Positions 1-5,941 of a stretch of 11,182 nucleotides of DNA are shown one piece after another; position 1 is the stretch's first letter, and each line of letters starts with the position of its first letter. Position numbers and translations under genes: made by a program. The DNA is from Actinomycetota bacterium (GTDB lineage Bacteria; Actinomycetota; Actinomycetes; Streptosporangiales; Streptosporangiaceae). The stretch lies in contig PLIQ01000237.1 in NCBI GenBank assembly GCA_003140115.1, forward strand, positions 15,895-27,076, written 5' to 3'. The notes under the pieces were generated by a model. That model had not been told where the DNA came from and did no database searches. It saw only the letters and a program-made list of their open reading frames with translations.

Positions 1-1911
1 GCCTGCCAGCTGGACCATGGCGGCCTGGTCCTGCTGACGTCCCGGTTCCCGTTCGCGGACCTGGAGACCTTCGACGGCGGCATCGCCCGGATGCTGGAGG
101 TTCCGCCGTTCACCCCGGCGGAGGGGTCGACTCTGCTGGCCGCAGCGGGCGGCGGCTGGCTGCCCGATAGCGAGCGGCAGGCCCTGGTCCGGGAAGTGGA
201 CGGGCACGCATTGGCCACCGGGGTGCTGGCCGGGCTGCTGGCCGCCCGCCCGCCTGCCAGCGACCTGGCCGCGCTGCGCGCCGGGCTGACCGAGGCCACC
301 CGTACCGATATGCGGGTCGGCAAGGTGCTGGAGTTCTACGCCGGAACGATGGCCGAGCCGGACCGGTACCTGCTCGCCGCGGTGTCGCTGTTCGCCCGGC
401 CCGCCGATCCCGGCGCGGTACTGGCGGTGGCCGACCATGAGGCGTTCGAGTCGCGGCTGACCGGGTGGACTCCGGCGATGGTGCAGGCCGCGGTGCGCGG
501 CCGGCTGGCCGGGCTGGCGTCCTGGCATCCCGACGGTACGATCTCCGCCCACCCGCTGGTCCGCGATACCTTCCGGCCGCTGGTAATGGCCGCCGCCCGG
601 ACCGCCGCCGATACCGCCCTGGCCGGGATGCCTGCCGGGACCGTGCCCACCCGGGCGGACGCGTTGCGGGTGGTCGAGGTCATCGAACTGCTGCTCGACG
701 TCGGCCAATGGCGGGCCGCCGACGACATGTACCAGAATCGCTGCGATGGAGGATATGTATTCAGGGATCTTCCCGCGGCCCGGCTCGGCCAGCGCGCCGC
801 CGCCGCGTTCGTGGCCACGTCCGCCCGCCGCGACGCCTGCGTGACCCAGCTCAGCCCCCGACGTCTCAGCCTCCACGTGAGCGCCGTCGGCCTGTTCGCG
901 ATGTACGCCGGTGACCTGGCCCCGGCACGCGAATACATATCGCTGGGATCCCGTTACTTCCGCGACGCCGGGGACACGGTAAACCTGGGAATCAGCTCGC
1001 AGAACCTGACCGAGTGCCTCGGCTATCTCGGGCAACTAGGCCCGGCCCGCGACGCCGCGGCCGAAGCGCTCGCCTGCGCCGAGACCACCCACGACCGAGA
1101 GCAGATGGGGTACGCGCACGCGTTCCTAGGCTGGCTGGCTGGCCTGGCCGGCGACGCGGCCGAGGCCGAGCAGCAGTTCACCGCCGCCGACCAGATCGAA
1201 GTCATCGACGACAGCGAGCGACATCACCTGTACGGGGGTCGAGGGACCCGGTGGGCGGATTGGCTGGCCCGCACCGGGCGGCCCGGCCCGGCCCGGACGC
1301 TGACCGAACGCAACACCGACATCTGCCGGAGAAACGGCTGGAATCAGGATGTGGCCCGGTCGGGCAGGATGCTGGGCCGCCTGGCCCTGGCCTCCGGGGA
1401 CATCGCGGCGGCCGGCGGGCACCTGGCGGCGGCGGCCGCGATGTTCCGGGACGGGGACTACCTGACCGAGCTCGCCGTCACCCTGGCCGACCTGACCGAG
1501 CACGCCCGGGTCGACGGGGACCTGGACGGCGCCAACCGGCACGCGGCCGAGGCCATCACCATCGCCGGCCCTCGCGGCCTGGCCCCGGCCCACTGCGCAG
1601 CCCTGGCCGCACGCGCCCGCATCCGCGCCACCCAGGCCACCATCACTATGAACCCGGATCTGCTGTTCCAGGGCCGCGACGCCGCGGACGCCGCGCTGCG
1701 GCTGGCGGTCCGCCACCAGCTAGCCTGGCACGAACTCGACGCCCTGCGCGCCCACGCGCTGCTCGACCAGGCCGAGCACGTCGACCATGGCTGGGCGGCC
1801 AAGGCTGACGTCCTGCATGCCCGGCTGGTCCCGCCAGGCCTGGACCCCGACCCGCTGGCCACCGTCGAGCGGCTCGTCGCCGAGGCCAGCCAGAAGGAGA
1901 GCGACGACTGA
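1..1911 (+). CDS. NB-ARC/TPR (STAND-class) ATPase, C-terminal part, 5' end outside the window
   Basis: The frame is open from base 1, so the gene starts upstream; 636 residues are visible. Residues 9-15 (LVLLTSR) match the sensor-type arginine motif near the end of an NB-ARC nucleotide-binding domain. The P-loop and Walker B must therefore lie to the left of the window. A GHALA motif near residue 68 corresponds to the usual GLPLA, and HPLVRDTF near residue 184 is typical of the winged-helix segment that follows. From about residue 290 to 600 the protein is Ala/Leu-rich paired helices (for example AGDLAPAREY and SGDIAAAGGH), which I read as tetratricopeptide repeats. In this family the TPR or superstructure part senses a ligand and the NTPase switches oligomeric state. 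The N-terminal effector domain, which would show whether this is a SARP-type regulator or a defence protein, is not visible. The stop overlaps the start of the next gene, so the two are co-expressed. Confidence is high for the fold class and low for the role. Confidence 0.8.
   Translation, partial: ACQLDHGGLVLLTSRFPFADLETFDGGIARMLEVPPFTPAEGSTLLAAAGGGWLPDSERQALVREVDGHALATGVLAGLLAARPPASDLAALRAGLTEATRTDMRVGKVLEFYAGTMAEPDRYLLAAVSLFARPADPGAVLAVADHEAFESRLTGWTPAMVQAAVRGRLAGLASWHPDGTISAHPLVRDTFRPLVMAAARTAADTALAGMPAGTVPTRADALRVVEVIELLLDVGQWRAADDMYQNRCDGGYVFRDLPAARLGQRAAAAFVATSARRDACVTQLSPRRLSLHVSAVGLFAMYAGDLAPAREYISLGSRYFRDAGDTVNLGISSQNLTECLGYLGQLGPARDAAAEALACAETTHDREQMGYAHAFLGWLAGLAGDAAEAEQQFTAADQIEVIDDSERHHLYGGRGTRWADWLARTGRPGPARTLTERNTDICRRNGWNQDVARSGRMLGRLALASGDIAAAGGHLAAAAAMFRDGDYLTELAVTLADLTEHARVDGDLDGANRHAAEAITIAGPRGLAPAHCAALAARARIRATQATITMNPDLLFQGRDAADAALRLAVRHQLAWHELDALRAHALLDQAEHVDHGWAAKADVLHARLVPPGLDPDPLATVERLVAEASQKESDD
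1894..1899 (+). promoter_or_regulatory. Shine-Dalgarno site for the membrane protein gene
   Basis: AAGGAG lies 11 bases upstream of the ATG at 1911, inside the last codons of the ATPase gene. Together with the overlapping TGATG stop/start it supports that start codon and translational coupling. Confidence 0.65.
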
Positions 1912-2495
1912 TGGCGGACTCGTGGACCAGCGTGCAGATCGTCACCGTGACGGTGGACGCGCTGACCCCGCTGACCGTGGCGGGGCTCGGCTTTTACTTC
2001 GCCCGGGCCAGCCGCCGGATCGAGCAGGTCCAGTGGGCCAACCAGACGGTGGTCACCCGCCGCCTGGACATCTTCGCCCAGCTGGCTCCCGGCCTGAACC
2101 AGCTACTGTGCTTCGCGACCTTCGTCGGCGCCTGGAAGGAGATCCAGCCCCGCCAGGCCATCGCCACCAAACGCCAGCTGGACGAGACCATGTACGCCAG
2201 CCGGGTGCTGTTCTCCGACGAGCTGTTTGCCGCCTACCACCACTTCATGACCGCCCTGTTCGCCATGTACGCCACCACCGGCGCCGACGCCCTGCTGCGC
2301 GCCCCGATCGACTCCAAGTGGGGCGACCGCCGCAAACTGAGCTGGTGGGACGATTCCATGACGGCCCTGTTTGCGACCCCCGCCACCGGAATCGATGACA
2401 TCCAGGCCTCCCACGACCAGCTCTCCGAACGGTTCCGCGCCGACCTGTACGTCACCCGCCAGACCCAACCCCTCCTGGCCATTACCCAGCCCTGA
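1911..2495 (+). CDS. Small protein with one N-terminal membrane helix, coupled to the STAND ATPase
   Basis: This is a 194-residue protein. Residues 9-30 form one hydrophobic helix (VQIVTVTVDALTPLTVAGLGFYF), followed by a basic stretch ARASRR. That predicts an N-out anchor with the remainder in the cytoplasm. The rest is soluble and helical, with several conserved-looking aromatic segments (LNQLLCFATFVGAWKEI near 62, LFSDELFAAYHHFMTALFAMY near 100). I recognise no catalytic motif. From memory, proteins with this plan (membrane helix, then an LCFATFVG..KEI-like segment and an LFS..F..Y..FM segment) are widespread as uncharacterised proteins, but I cannot confirm a family here. The start codon overlaps the ATPase stop (TGATG) and has a good Shine-Dalgarno site, so the two proteins are probably made in a fixed ratio and may act together. 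It could be a membrane effector, a partner or an anchor for the ATPase; this is inference from context only. Confidence 0.75.
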   Translation: MADSWTSVQIVTVTVDALTPLTVAGLGFYFARASRRIEQVQWANQTVVTRRLDIFAQLAPGLNQLLCFATFVGAWKEIQPRQAIATKRQLDETMYASRVLFSDELFAAYHHFMTALFAMYATTGADALLRAPIDSKWGDRRKLSWWDDSMTALFATPATGIDDIQASHDQLSERFRADLYVTRQTQPLLAITQP

Positions 2496-2510
2496 CCGGC
2501 CTCAGGCCGG
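2496..2510. terminator. Hairpin at convergent gene ends, possible bidirectional terminator
   Basis: A perfect 6-bp inverted repeat CCGGCC/GGCCGG has a 3-base loop. It begins directly after the TGA of the membrane protein gene, and its loop is exactly the stop codon of the convergent DAHP synthase gene. No T-run follows on either strand, as is common for actinobacterial hairpin terminators. Its position between two facing genes supports the role, but the stem is short. Confidence 0.45.
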
Positions 2511-3566
2511 GATGGGCTCGCGCGGAGGGCCGCCGAAGACGGACGGTGCCGGGGTCAGGGTCCGGCCGATCAGCGGGGACAGGTGGGCGGCCACGCTGGC
2601 CAGCTCGCGCAGGTCGGATTCCACCAGGGCTTGCGGACCGTCGCATAGCGCGCTTTCCGGGTGCGGGTGCACGTCGACGATGATGCCGTCAGCGCCGACC
2701 GCGATCGCGGCCCGGGACAGCGGTACCACCAGGTCCCGGCGGCCGCCGGAATGGGACGGGTCCACGATGACCGGCAGGTGCGACAGCCGCTGCGCGACCG
2801 GGACCGCGCTGATGTCCAGGGTGTTCCTGGTGGCCGTCTCGAAGGTGCGGATGCCCCGCTCGCACAGCACGATGTCGAGGTTGCCGCGCTGGGCGATGTA
2901 CTCGGCGGCCATCAGCCATTCCTCGATGGTGGCGTTCATGCCGCGCTTGAGCATGACCGGCTTGCCTACCCCGCCGACCGCCTGGAGCAGCGGGAAGTTC
3001 TGCATGTTGCGGGTGCCGACCTGCAGCATGTCCGCGTAGCTGGCCACCAGGTCCACGTCACCCGGGTCCACGACCTCGGTCACGATCGGCAGGCCGGTCT
3101 CCGCGCGCACGTCGGCGAGAATCTTCAGCCCGGCTTCGCCGAGACCCTGGAACGCGTACGGCGAACTGCGTGGCTTGTACGCGCCGCCGCGTAGCAGCGA
3201 CGCCCCGGCGGCCTTGGCCATCAGCGCGGAGGCCAGCGTCTGCTCGGCCGTCTCGACCGCACACGGCCCGGCGATCACGGTCAGCGTGTCGGGGCCGATC
3301 GGCACCCCCGCAACCCGGATCACCGAGCGCTCCCGGCGGTGCTCCCGGCTCACCAGCTTGTACGGCGCGGTGATCCGCACCACGTCGCTCACGCCGGGCA
3401 TGCCGCGCAGGTTCAGCGCGTCCAGCTGATCGATGTCCCCGACCAGCCCGACGATCGTCCTGGATACGCCGCGGCTGACGAACGCGTCGCCGCCCGCCCC
3501 GCGGACCAGTTCGACCACCCCGTCGACTTCAGCCGCCCCGGCCTCCGCCGCCATGACTACCACCAT
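2502..3566 (-). CDS. aroF: 3-deoxy-7-phosphoheptulonate (DAHP) synthase, type I-beta with N-terminal regulatory domain
   Basis: DAHP synthase condenses phosphoenolpyruvate and erythrose 4-phosphate, the first step of the shikimate pathway to Phe, Tyr and Trp. The protein is 354 residues. Residues 1-70 form a small ferredoxin/ACT-like regulatory domain (FVSRGVSRTIVGLVGD), as in Thermotoga-type enzymes where it mediates feedback inhibition. Residues 80-340 are the TIM-barrel catalytic domain with the family signatures IAGPCAVE (metal ligand Cys102), GGAYKPRSSPYAFQG (129-141), QVGTRNMQN (182-190), KRGMNATIEEW, and VDPSHSGG (metal ligand His272). The start at 3566 is chosen because GGAGG lies 8 bases upstream; Met5 is a less well placed alternative. 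A leader peptide ORF and terminator precede it, suggesting attenuation by aromatic amino acid supply. It lies in the same orientation as the kinase gene upstream. In M. tuberculosis the DAHP synthase near pknL is the unrelated type II enzyme, so the function is conserved here but the protein family differs. Confidence 0.95.
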   Translation of the reverse strand: MVVVMAAEAGAAEVDGVVELVRGAGGDAFVSRGVSRTIVGLVGDIDQLDALNLRGMPGVSDVVRITAPYKLVSREHRRERSVIRVAGVPIGPDTLTVIAGPCAVETAEQTLASALMAKAAGASLLRGGAYKPRSSPYAFQGLGEAGLKILADVRAETGLPIVTEVVDPGDVDLVASYADMLQVGTRNMQNFPLLQAVGGVGKPVMLKRGMNATIEEWLMAAEYIAQRGNLDIVLCERGIRTFETATRNTLDISAVPVAQRLSHLPVIVDPSHSGGRRDLVVPLSRAAIAVGADGIIVDVHPHPESALCDGPQALVESDLRELASVAAHLSPLIGRTLTPAPSVFGGPPREPIPA

Positions 3567-3574
3567 GTCGTCCG

Positions 3575-3579
3575 CCTCC
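3575..3579 (-). promoter_or_regulatory. Shine-Dalgarno site of aroF
   Basis: On the minus strand GGAGG lies 8 bases before the ATG at 3566. It fixes the start and lies only a few bases after the T-run of the attenuator terminator. Confidence 0.8.
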
Positions 3580-3585
3580 AGTCAT

Positions 3586-3616
3586 AAGAAAAGCCCCGGG
3601 CCGCTGGCCCGGGGCT
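3586..3616 (-). terminator. Intrinsic terminator (attenuator) between leader peptide and aroF
   Basis: On the minus strand an 11-bp perfect stem (AGCCCCGGGCC with GGCCCGGGGCT) with a 3-base loop is followed by TTTTCTT. The T-run is present only in the minus direction, so it acts on transcription towards aroF. It lies between the leader stop and the aroF Shine-Dalgarno site, the position of an attenuator rather than a gene-end terminator. It may also stop transcripts coming from the kinase gene. Confidence 0.85.
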
Positions 3617-3623
3617 CTTGCTA

Positions 3624-3675
3624 GGTCGCTTCTGTCAGAGCAAGGTCTGGCAGGCGACCGTCCGGGACCCGGGCC
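3624..3675 (-). promoter_or_regulatory. Antiterminator segment and intervening hairpin of the aroF attenuator
   Basis: Reading the minus strand, GGCCCGGG at 3675-3668 (leader codons 12-14) repeats the 3' arm of the terminator. It can therefore pair with the terminator's 5' arm (CCCGGGCC, 3613-3606) and block it. Between them is a second hairpin: GGTCGC (3659-3654) pairs with GCGACC (3629-3624). An inner stem CTGCCAGA/TCTGACAG (one mismatch, two-base AA bulge) closes a 6-base loop, and the leader stop codon lies in the inner stem's 3' arm. This layout allows mutually exclusive structures controlled by ribosome position. The pairings are seen in the sequence; the switching is inferred. Confidence 0.6.
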
Positions 3676-3709
3676 GGTAGCCAAACCAAAACCAGAACTG
3701 CTCACGCAT
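3635..3709 (-). CDS. aroF leader peptide rich in Phe, Trp and Tyr
   Basis: This short ORF encodes 24 residues, beginning MREQFWFWFGYRPGSR and ending with TGA at 3635. Six of the seven residues 5-11 are aromatic (FWFWFGY): three Phe, two Trp and one Tyr, the three end products of the pathway that the downstream enzyme opens. No Shine-Dalgarno sequence precedes the ATG. Instead TACGCT lies 7 bases upstream, so the peptide is probably translated from a leaderless RNA. The chance of such a run of Phe/Trp/Tyr codons in 70% GC DNA is very low, and TTT and TTC are both used. It is followed by a hairpin, a strong terminator and aroF. The probable role is a ribosome-stalling sensor: shortage of charged tRNA for any aromatic residue would favour antitermination and aroF expression. 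Known relatives in principle are the trp and pheA leader peptides of other bacteria. I am confident in the ORF and its link to aroF; regulation is inferred. Confidence 0.8.
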   Translation of the reverse strand: MREQFWFWFGYRPGSRTVACQTLL

Positions 3710-3716
3710 GGCAGAC

Positions 3717-3722
3717 AGCGTA
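3717..3722 (-). promoter_or_regulatory. Probable -10 box for the leader peptide/aroF transcript
   Basis: TACGCT (TAnnnT type) on the minus strand ends 7 bases before the leader ATG, so transcription would begin at or next to that ATG. No convincing -35 box is seen; that region would lie at the very end of the kinase gene. Confidence 0.4.
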
Positions 3723-3739
3723 GCAGTCTTCCCCGTCCC

Positions 3740-5863
3740 TCAGATGCCGACGTCGAGGGTGATCGTGCTGCCGCGCGGGGCCTGCCCGACCGGGCTGTAG
3801 TCGAACACCCGGCTGCCGAATAGGCCGAACGTGTTGGCCTGGACCTGGAAGCCCGCCTGTTCGAGCTCCTGGGTCGCCTGCTGCACGCTCAGGCCGGCCA
3901 CGTCCGGGACGTTGACCTCGGGGGGACCGGCGGAGACGTTCACCACCACGGTCTCGCCCCGCTGATACAGCGCACCGGGCGCTGGCTCCTGGCCGGTGAT
4001 CGTGCCCTGCGGCTGCTGGCTGTTCTGCACCTGCTGCTGTTGCAGGTTCGCGTCGTGCGCGGACGCCCACTGCTCGGCCGCCTGCACGTTCTGCCCGACG
4101 AAGTCCGGCAGCGGCAGGCCCTCGGCGACCATGATCGTAACCGGCTTGGTCTGCGGCCAGGACGTGCCCGCGGCGGGCTTGGTGCCCAGCACGGTGCCGA
4201 CCGCCGCGTCGGAGCCGACCCGGTCGACGCTGTAGGTCAGGTGCACCCGCTGCAGGGCAGCCTGGGCGGCGGGGAGCTTGTCTCCGCTCACGCCGGGCAC
4301 GACGGAGGTGAACGGCCCGGCGGAGACCACGATGGTGATCGCCGAGCCCTTCGCGACCCGGCCGGACGGGCGGGTGCCGATCACCGTGCCCTTCGCTATC
4401 TCGTTGCTGCGCACCGACGACACCTTGGCGATGGTGAAGCCGTCCGCGGTCAGCACGGCGGTCGCCTGGGTCACCGAATCGTTGGCCACAACCGGTACCG
4501 AGGCGTACCGGCCGGAGGCCAGCCACCAGCCGCCGAGCCCGAGCCCGATGCCCAGCGCCAGGATCAGTACGACGATCACCAGGCGCGGGCTGAACAGCCA
4601 GCGCTGCAGGAACGGCTCCCGCGTACCCCGGTACCGGCCGCTCTCCTCGCGGTGCACGACGAGCGTCCGCGAGCTGCCGTCTTCCTGCCCGGGATACCCG
4701 GACGGCCAGATGCCGCTAGACGGCCCGTTGCCGGACGGCCCGTTGCCGTATGAGCCGGTGCCGTACGGGCCGGTGCTGGACGACCCGGTCCCGGATGGGC
4801 CGGTGCTGGACGGCCCGGTGCCGGGAGCGTTTGACGGCGGTGCCGTGTCGGCGGGACCCCGCCACTCCCCGGTGCCGGACGGGCTGGCCGCGGGCATGGC
4901 CCCGGTACCGCGGGCCCACCAGCCGTTGGTGGCGGCGGGCGTGTCGAGGTTGAGCCAGGGGGCTTCGGCCAGGCCCTGGACCCCTACTCCCATCACCCCG
5001 GTGAGCCCGCTCGGCTCACCGATGCCCTCCCTGACCCGGCGGACCGCGCGCGCGAACTCCCCGGCGTCAGCCGGGCGCATAGCGGGATCCCGGCTGGTGG
5101 CGGCGAGCACCAGCCGGTCGACCGTGGCCGGTATGCCGGGCACCAGCGTGGAAGGAGCCGGGACATCCTGGTTGACGTGCTGGTAGGCGACCGCGATCGG
5201 CGTGTCGCCGGTGAACGGCTGGCGGCCGGTGAGCAGCTCGAAGAGGACCACGCCCGCCGAATACACGTCCGAGCGCGGGCCCATGCTGTCGCCGGTCACC
5301 TGCTCGGGCGGCAAGTAGGCGACGGTCCCGATGAGCAGGCCCGCCCGGGTGTGCGCGGCGGCCGCCTGCGCTCGGGCCAGGCCGAAGTCCGCCACCTTCA
5401 GCCGGCCGTCGGGCGCCAGCAGGACGTTCTCGGGCTTGACGTCGCGGTGCACTATGCCCGACGCGTGCGCGGCGGCGAGGCCGTCGAGCACGCCGGCCAT
5501 GATGTCCAGCGCCGCCGCCGGGGCGAACCGCCCGCGTTCGCTCAGCAGTTCCTTGAGCGTGCGTCCGGGCACGTACTCCATGGCCAGGTACAGGAACGGC
5601 CCGTCGGAGCCCTGGTCGAAGACCGCGACCACGTTCTGATGCGACAGCCGTGCGACGGACTTGGCCTCGCCGATGAACCTGCGGACGAACTCCTCATCCC
5701 TGGCCAGCTCGGCGTGCATGACCTTGAGCGCCACCTCGCGGTCCAGCCTGGTATCCATGGCCAGGTAGACGGTGGCCATCCCGCCGTGCGCAATGCGCGC
5801 CGCCACCGCGTAGCGCCCGTCTAGGAGGCGCCCGGCGAGCAAGTCGGCCAGGGTATCGTCCAT
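3740..5863 (-). CDS. pknL: Membrane Ser/Thr protein kinase with four PASTA repeats (PknL/PknB type)
   Basis: This is a 707-residue eukaryotic-type kinase. Residues 18-280 are the kinase domain: glycine loop IAHGGMATVY (24-33), Lys47 in VALKVM, Glu66 in helix C, catalytic HRDVKPEN (139-146), DFG (159-161), activation-loop Thr172 and Thr180 as likely autophosphorylation sites, and PPE (185-187). Residues 330-395 are a low-complexity Gly/Ser/Pro/Thr linker with a tandem repeat. Residues 427-449 are one membrane helix. Residues 453-707 are four PASTA repeats, which in this family face outward and bind peptidoglycan fragments. The ATG at 5863 is chosen because homologous sequence begins there (LLDGRYAV follows) and TAAAAT lies 7 bases upstream, implying a leaderless start. 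The reading frame stays open far upstream to 7234, but that is the antisense of the FAD enzyme. The neighbouring Rv2175c-like gene and DAHP synthase match the mycobacterial pknL locus, although M. tuberculosis PknL lacks PASTA repeats. A role in cell-wall or growth signalling is inferred. Confidence 0.93.
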   Translation of the reverse strand: MDDTLADLLAGRLLDGRYAVAARIAHGGMATVYLAMDTRLDREVALKVMHAELARDEEFVRRFIGEAKSVARLSHQNVVAVFDQGSDGPFLYLAMEYVPGRTLKELLSERGRFAPAAALDIMAGVLDGLAAAHASGIVHRDVKPENVLLAPDGRLKVADFGLARAQAAAAHTRAGLLIGTVAYLPPEQVTGDSMGPRSDVYSAGVVLFELLTGRQPFTGDTPIAVAYQHVNQDVPAPSTLVPGIPATVDRLVLAATSRDPAMRPADAGEFARAVRRVREGIGEPSGLTGVMGVGVQGLAEAPWLNLDTPAATNGWWARGTGAMPAASPSGTGEWRGPADTAPPSNAPGTGPSSTGPSGTGSSSTGPYGTGSYGNGPSGNGPSSGIWPSGYPGQEDGSSRTLVVHREESGRYRGTREPFLQRWLFSPRLVIVVLILALGIGLGLGGWWLASGRYASVPVVANDSVTQATAVLTADGFTIAKVSSVRSNEIAKGTVIGTRPSGRVAKGSAITIVVSAGPFTSVVPGVSGDKLPAAQAALQRVHLTYSVDRVGSDAAVGTVLGTKPAAGTSWPQTKPVTIMVAEGLPLPDFVGQNVQAAEQWASAHDANLQQQQVQNSQQPQGTITGQEPAPGALYQRGETVVVNVSAGPPEVNVPDVAGLSVQQATQELEQAGFQVQANTFGLFGSRVFDYSPVGQAPRGSTITLDVGI
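4710..4829 (-). repeat. 15-bp in-frame tandem repeat in the kinase linker
   Basis: About eight diverged copies of a 15-base unit (plus-strand consensus CCGGTGCCGGACGGG) lie head to tail. They encode pentapeptides of the type G-P-S/Y-G-T/N between the kinase domain and the membrane helix. Units 4725-4739, 4740-4754, 4755-4769, 4770-4784, 4785-4799 and 4800-4814 are clear; the outer ones are degenerate. Copy number may vary between strains. Confidence 0.75.
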
Positions 5864-5870
5864 CGCGATG

Positions 5871-5876
5871 ATTTTA
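5871..5876 (-). promoter_or_regulatory. -10 box of the kinase gene
   Basis: TAAAAT on the minus strand is close to the consensus TATAAT and ends 7 bases before the ATG at 5863. No Shine-Dalgarno sequence is present, so a leaderless transcript is likely. No clear -35 box is seen. Confidence 0.55.
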
Positions 5877-5927
5877 CGGTGGTTGGGCGGATGTGCGTTG
5901 CTTATCAGCTCGTCCCGTCGGCCCGCG

Positions 5928-5933
5928 TAGCCT
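5928..5933 (+). promoter_or_regulatory. -10 box of the FAD oxidoreductase gene
   Basis: TAGCCT ends 8 bases before the GTG at 5942. It faces away from the kinase promoter across a 78-base intergenic region. No Shine-Dalgarno sequence precedes the GTG. Confidence 0.5.
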
Positions 5934-5941
5934 GGGACACT

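Noticed and set aside
336..938. Long minus-strand open frame inside the STAND ATPase gene.
   Set aside because: Low-complexity Arg/Ala/Ser translation typical of antisense frames in GC-rich coding DNA; the plus frame carries NB-ARC and TPR features.
3586..3709. T-box or metabolite riboswitch in front of aroF.
   Set aside because: No T-box consensus bulge or known riboswitch core is seen; the aromatic leader ORF plus competing hairpins explain the region better.
4710..4829. CRISPR-like or intergenic repeat array.
   Set aside because: The 15-base units are contiguous with no spacers and stay in frame within the kinase gene, so this is a coding tandem repeat.
5177..5824. Plus-strand open frame of over 200 codons opposite the kinase domain.
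   Set aside because: The minus frame carries all kinase motifs, and the plus translation is a composition artefact.
5879..5941. Upstream starts (GTG 5879, ATG 5891) for the FAD enzyme.
   Set aside because: They would place the start in the shared promoter region, lack Shine-Dalgarno sites, and add residues before the Rossmann fold; GTG 5942 has a -10 box 8 bases upstream.
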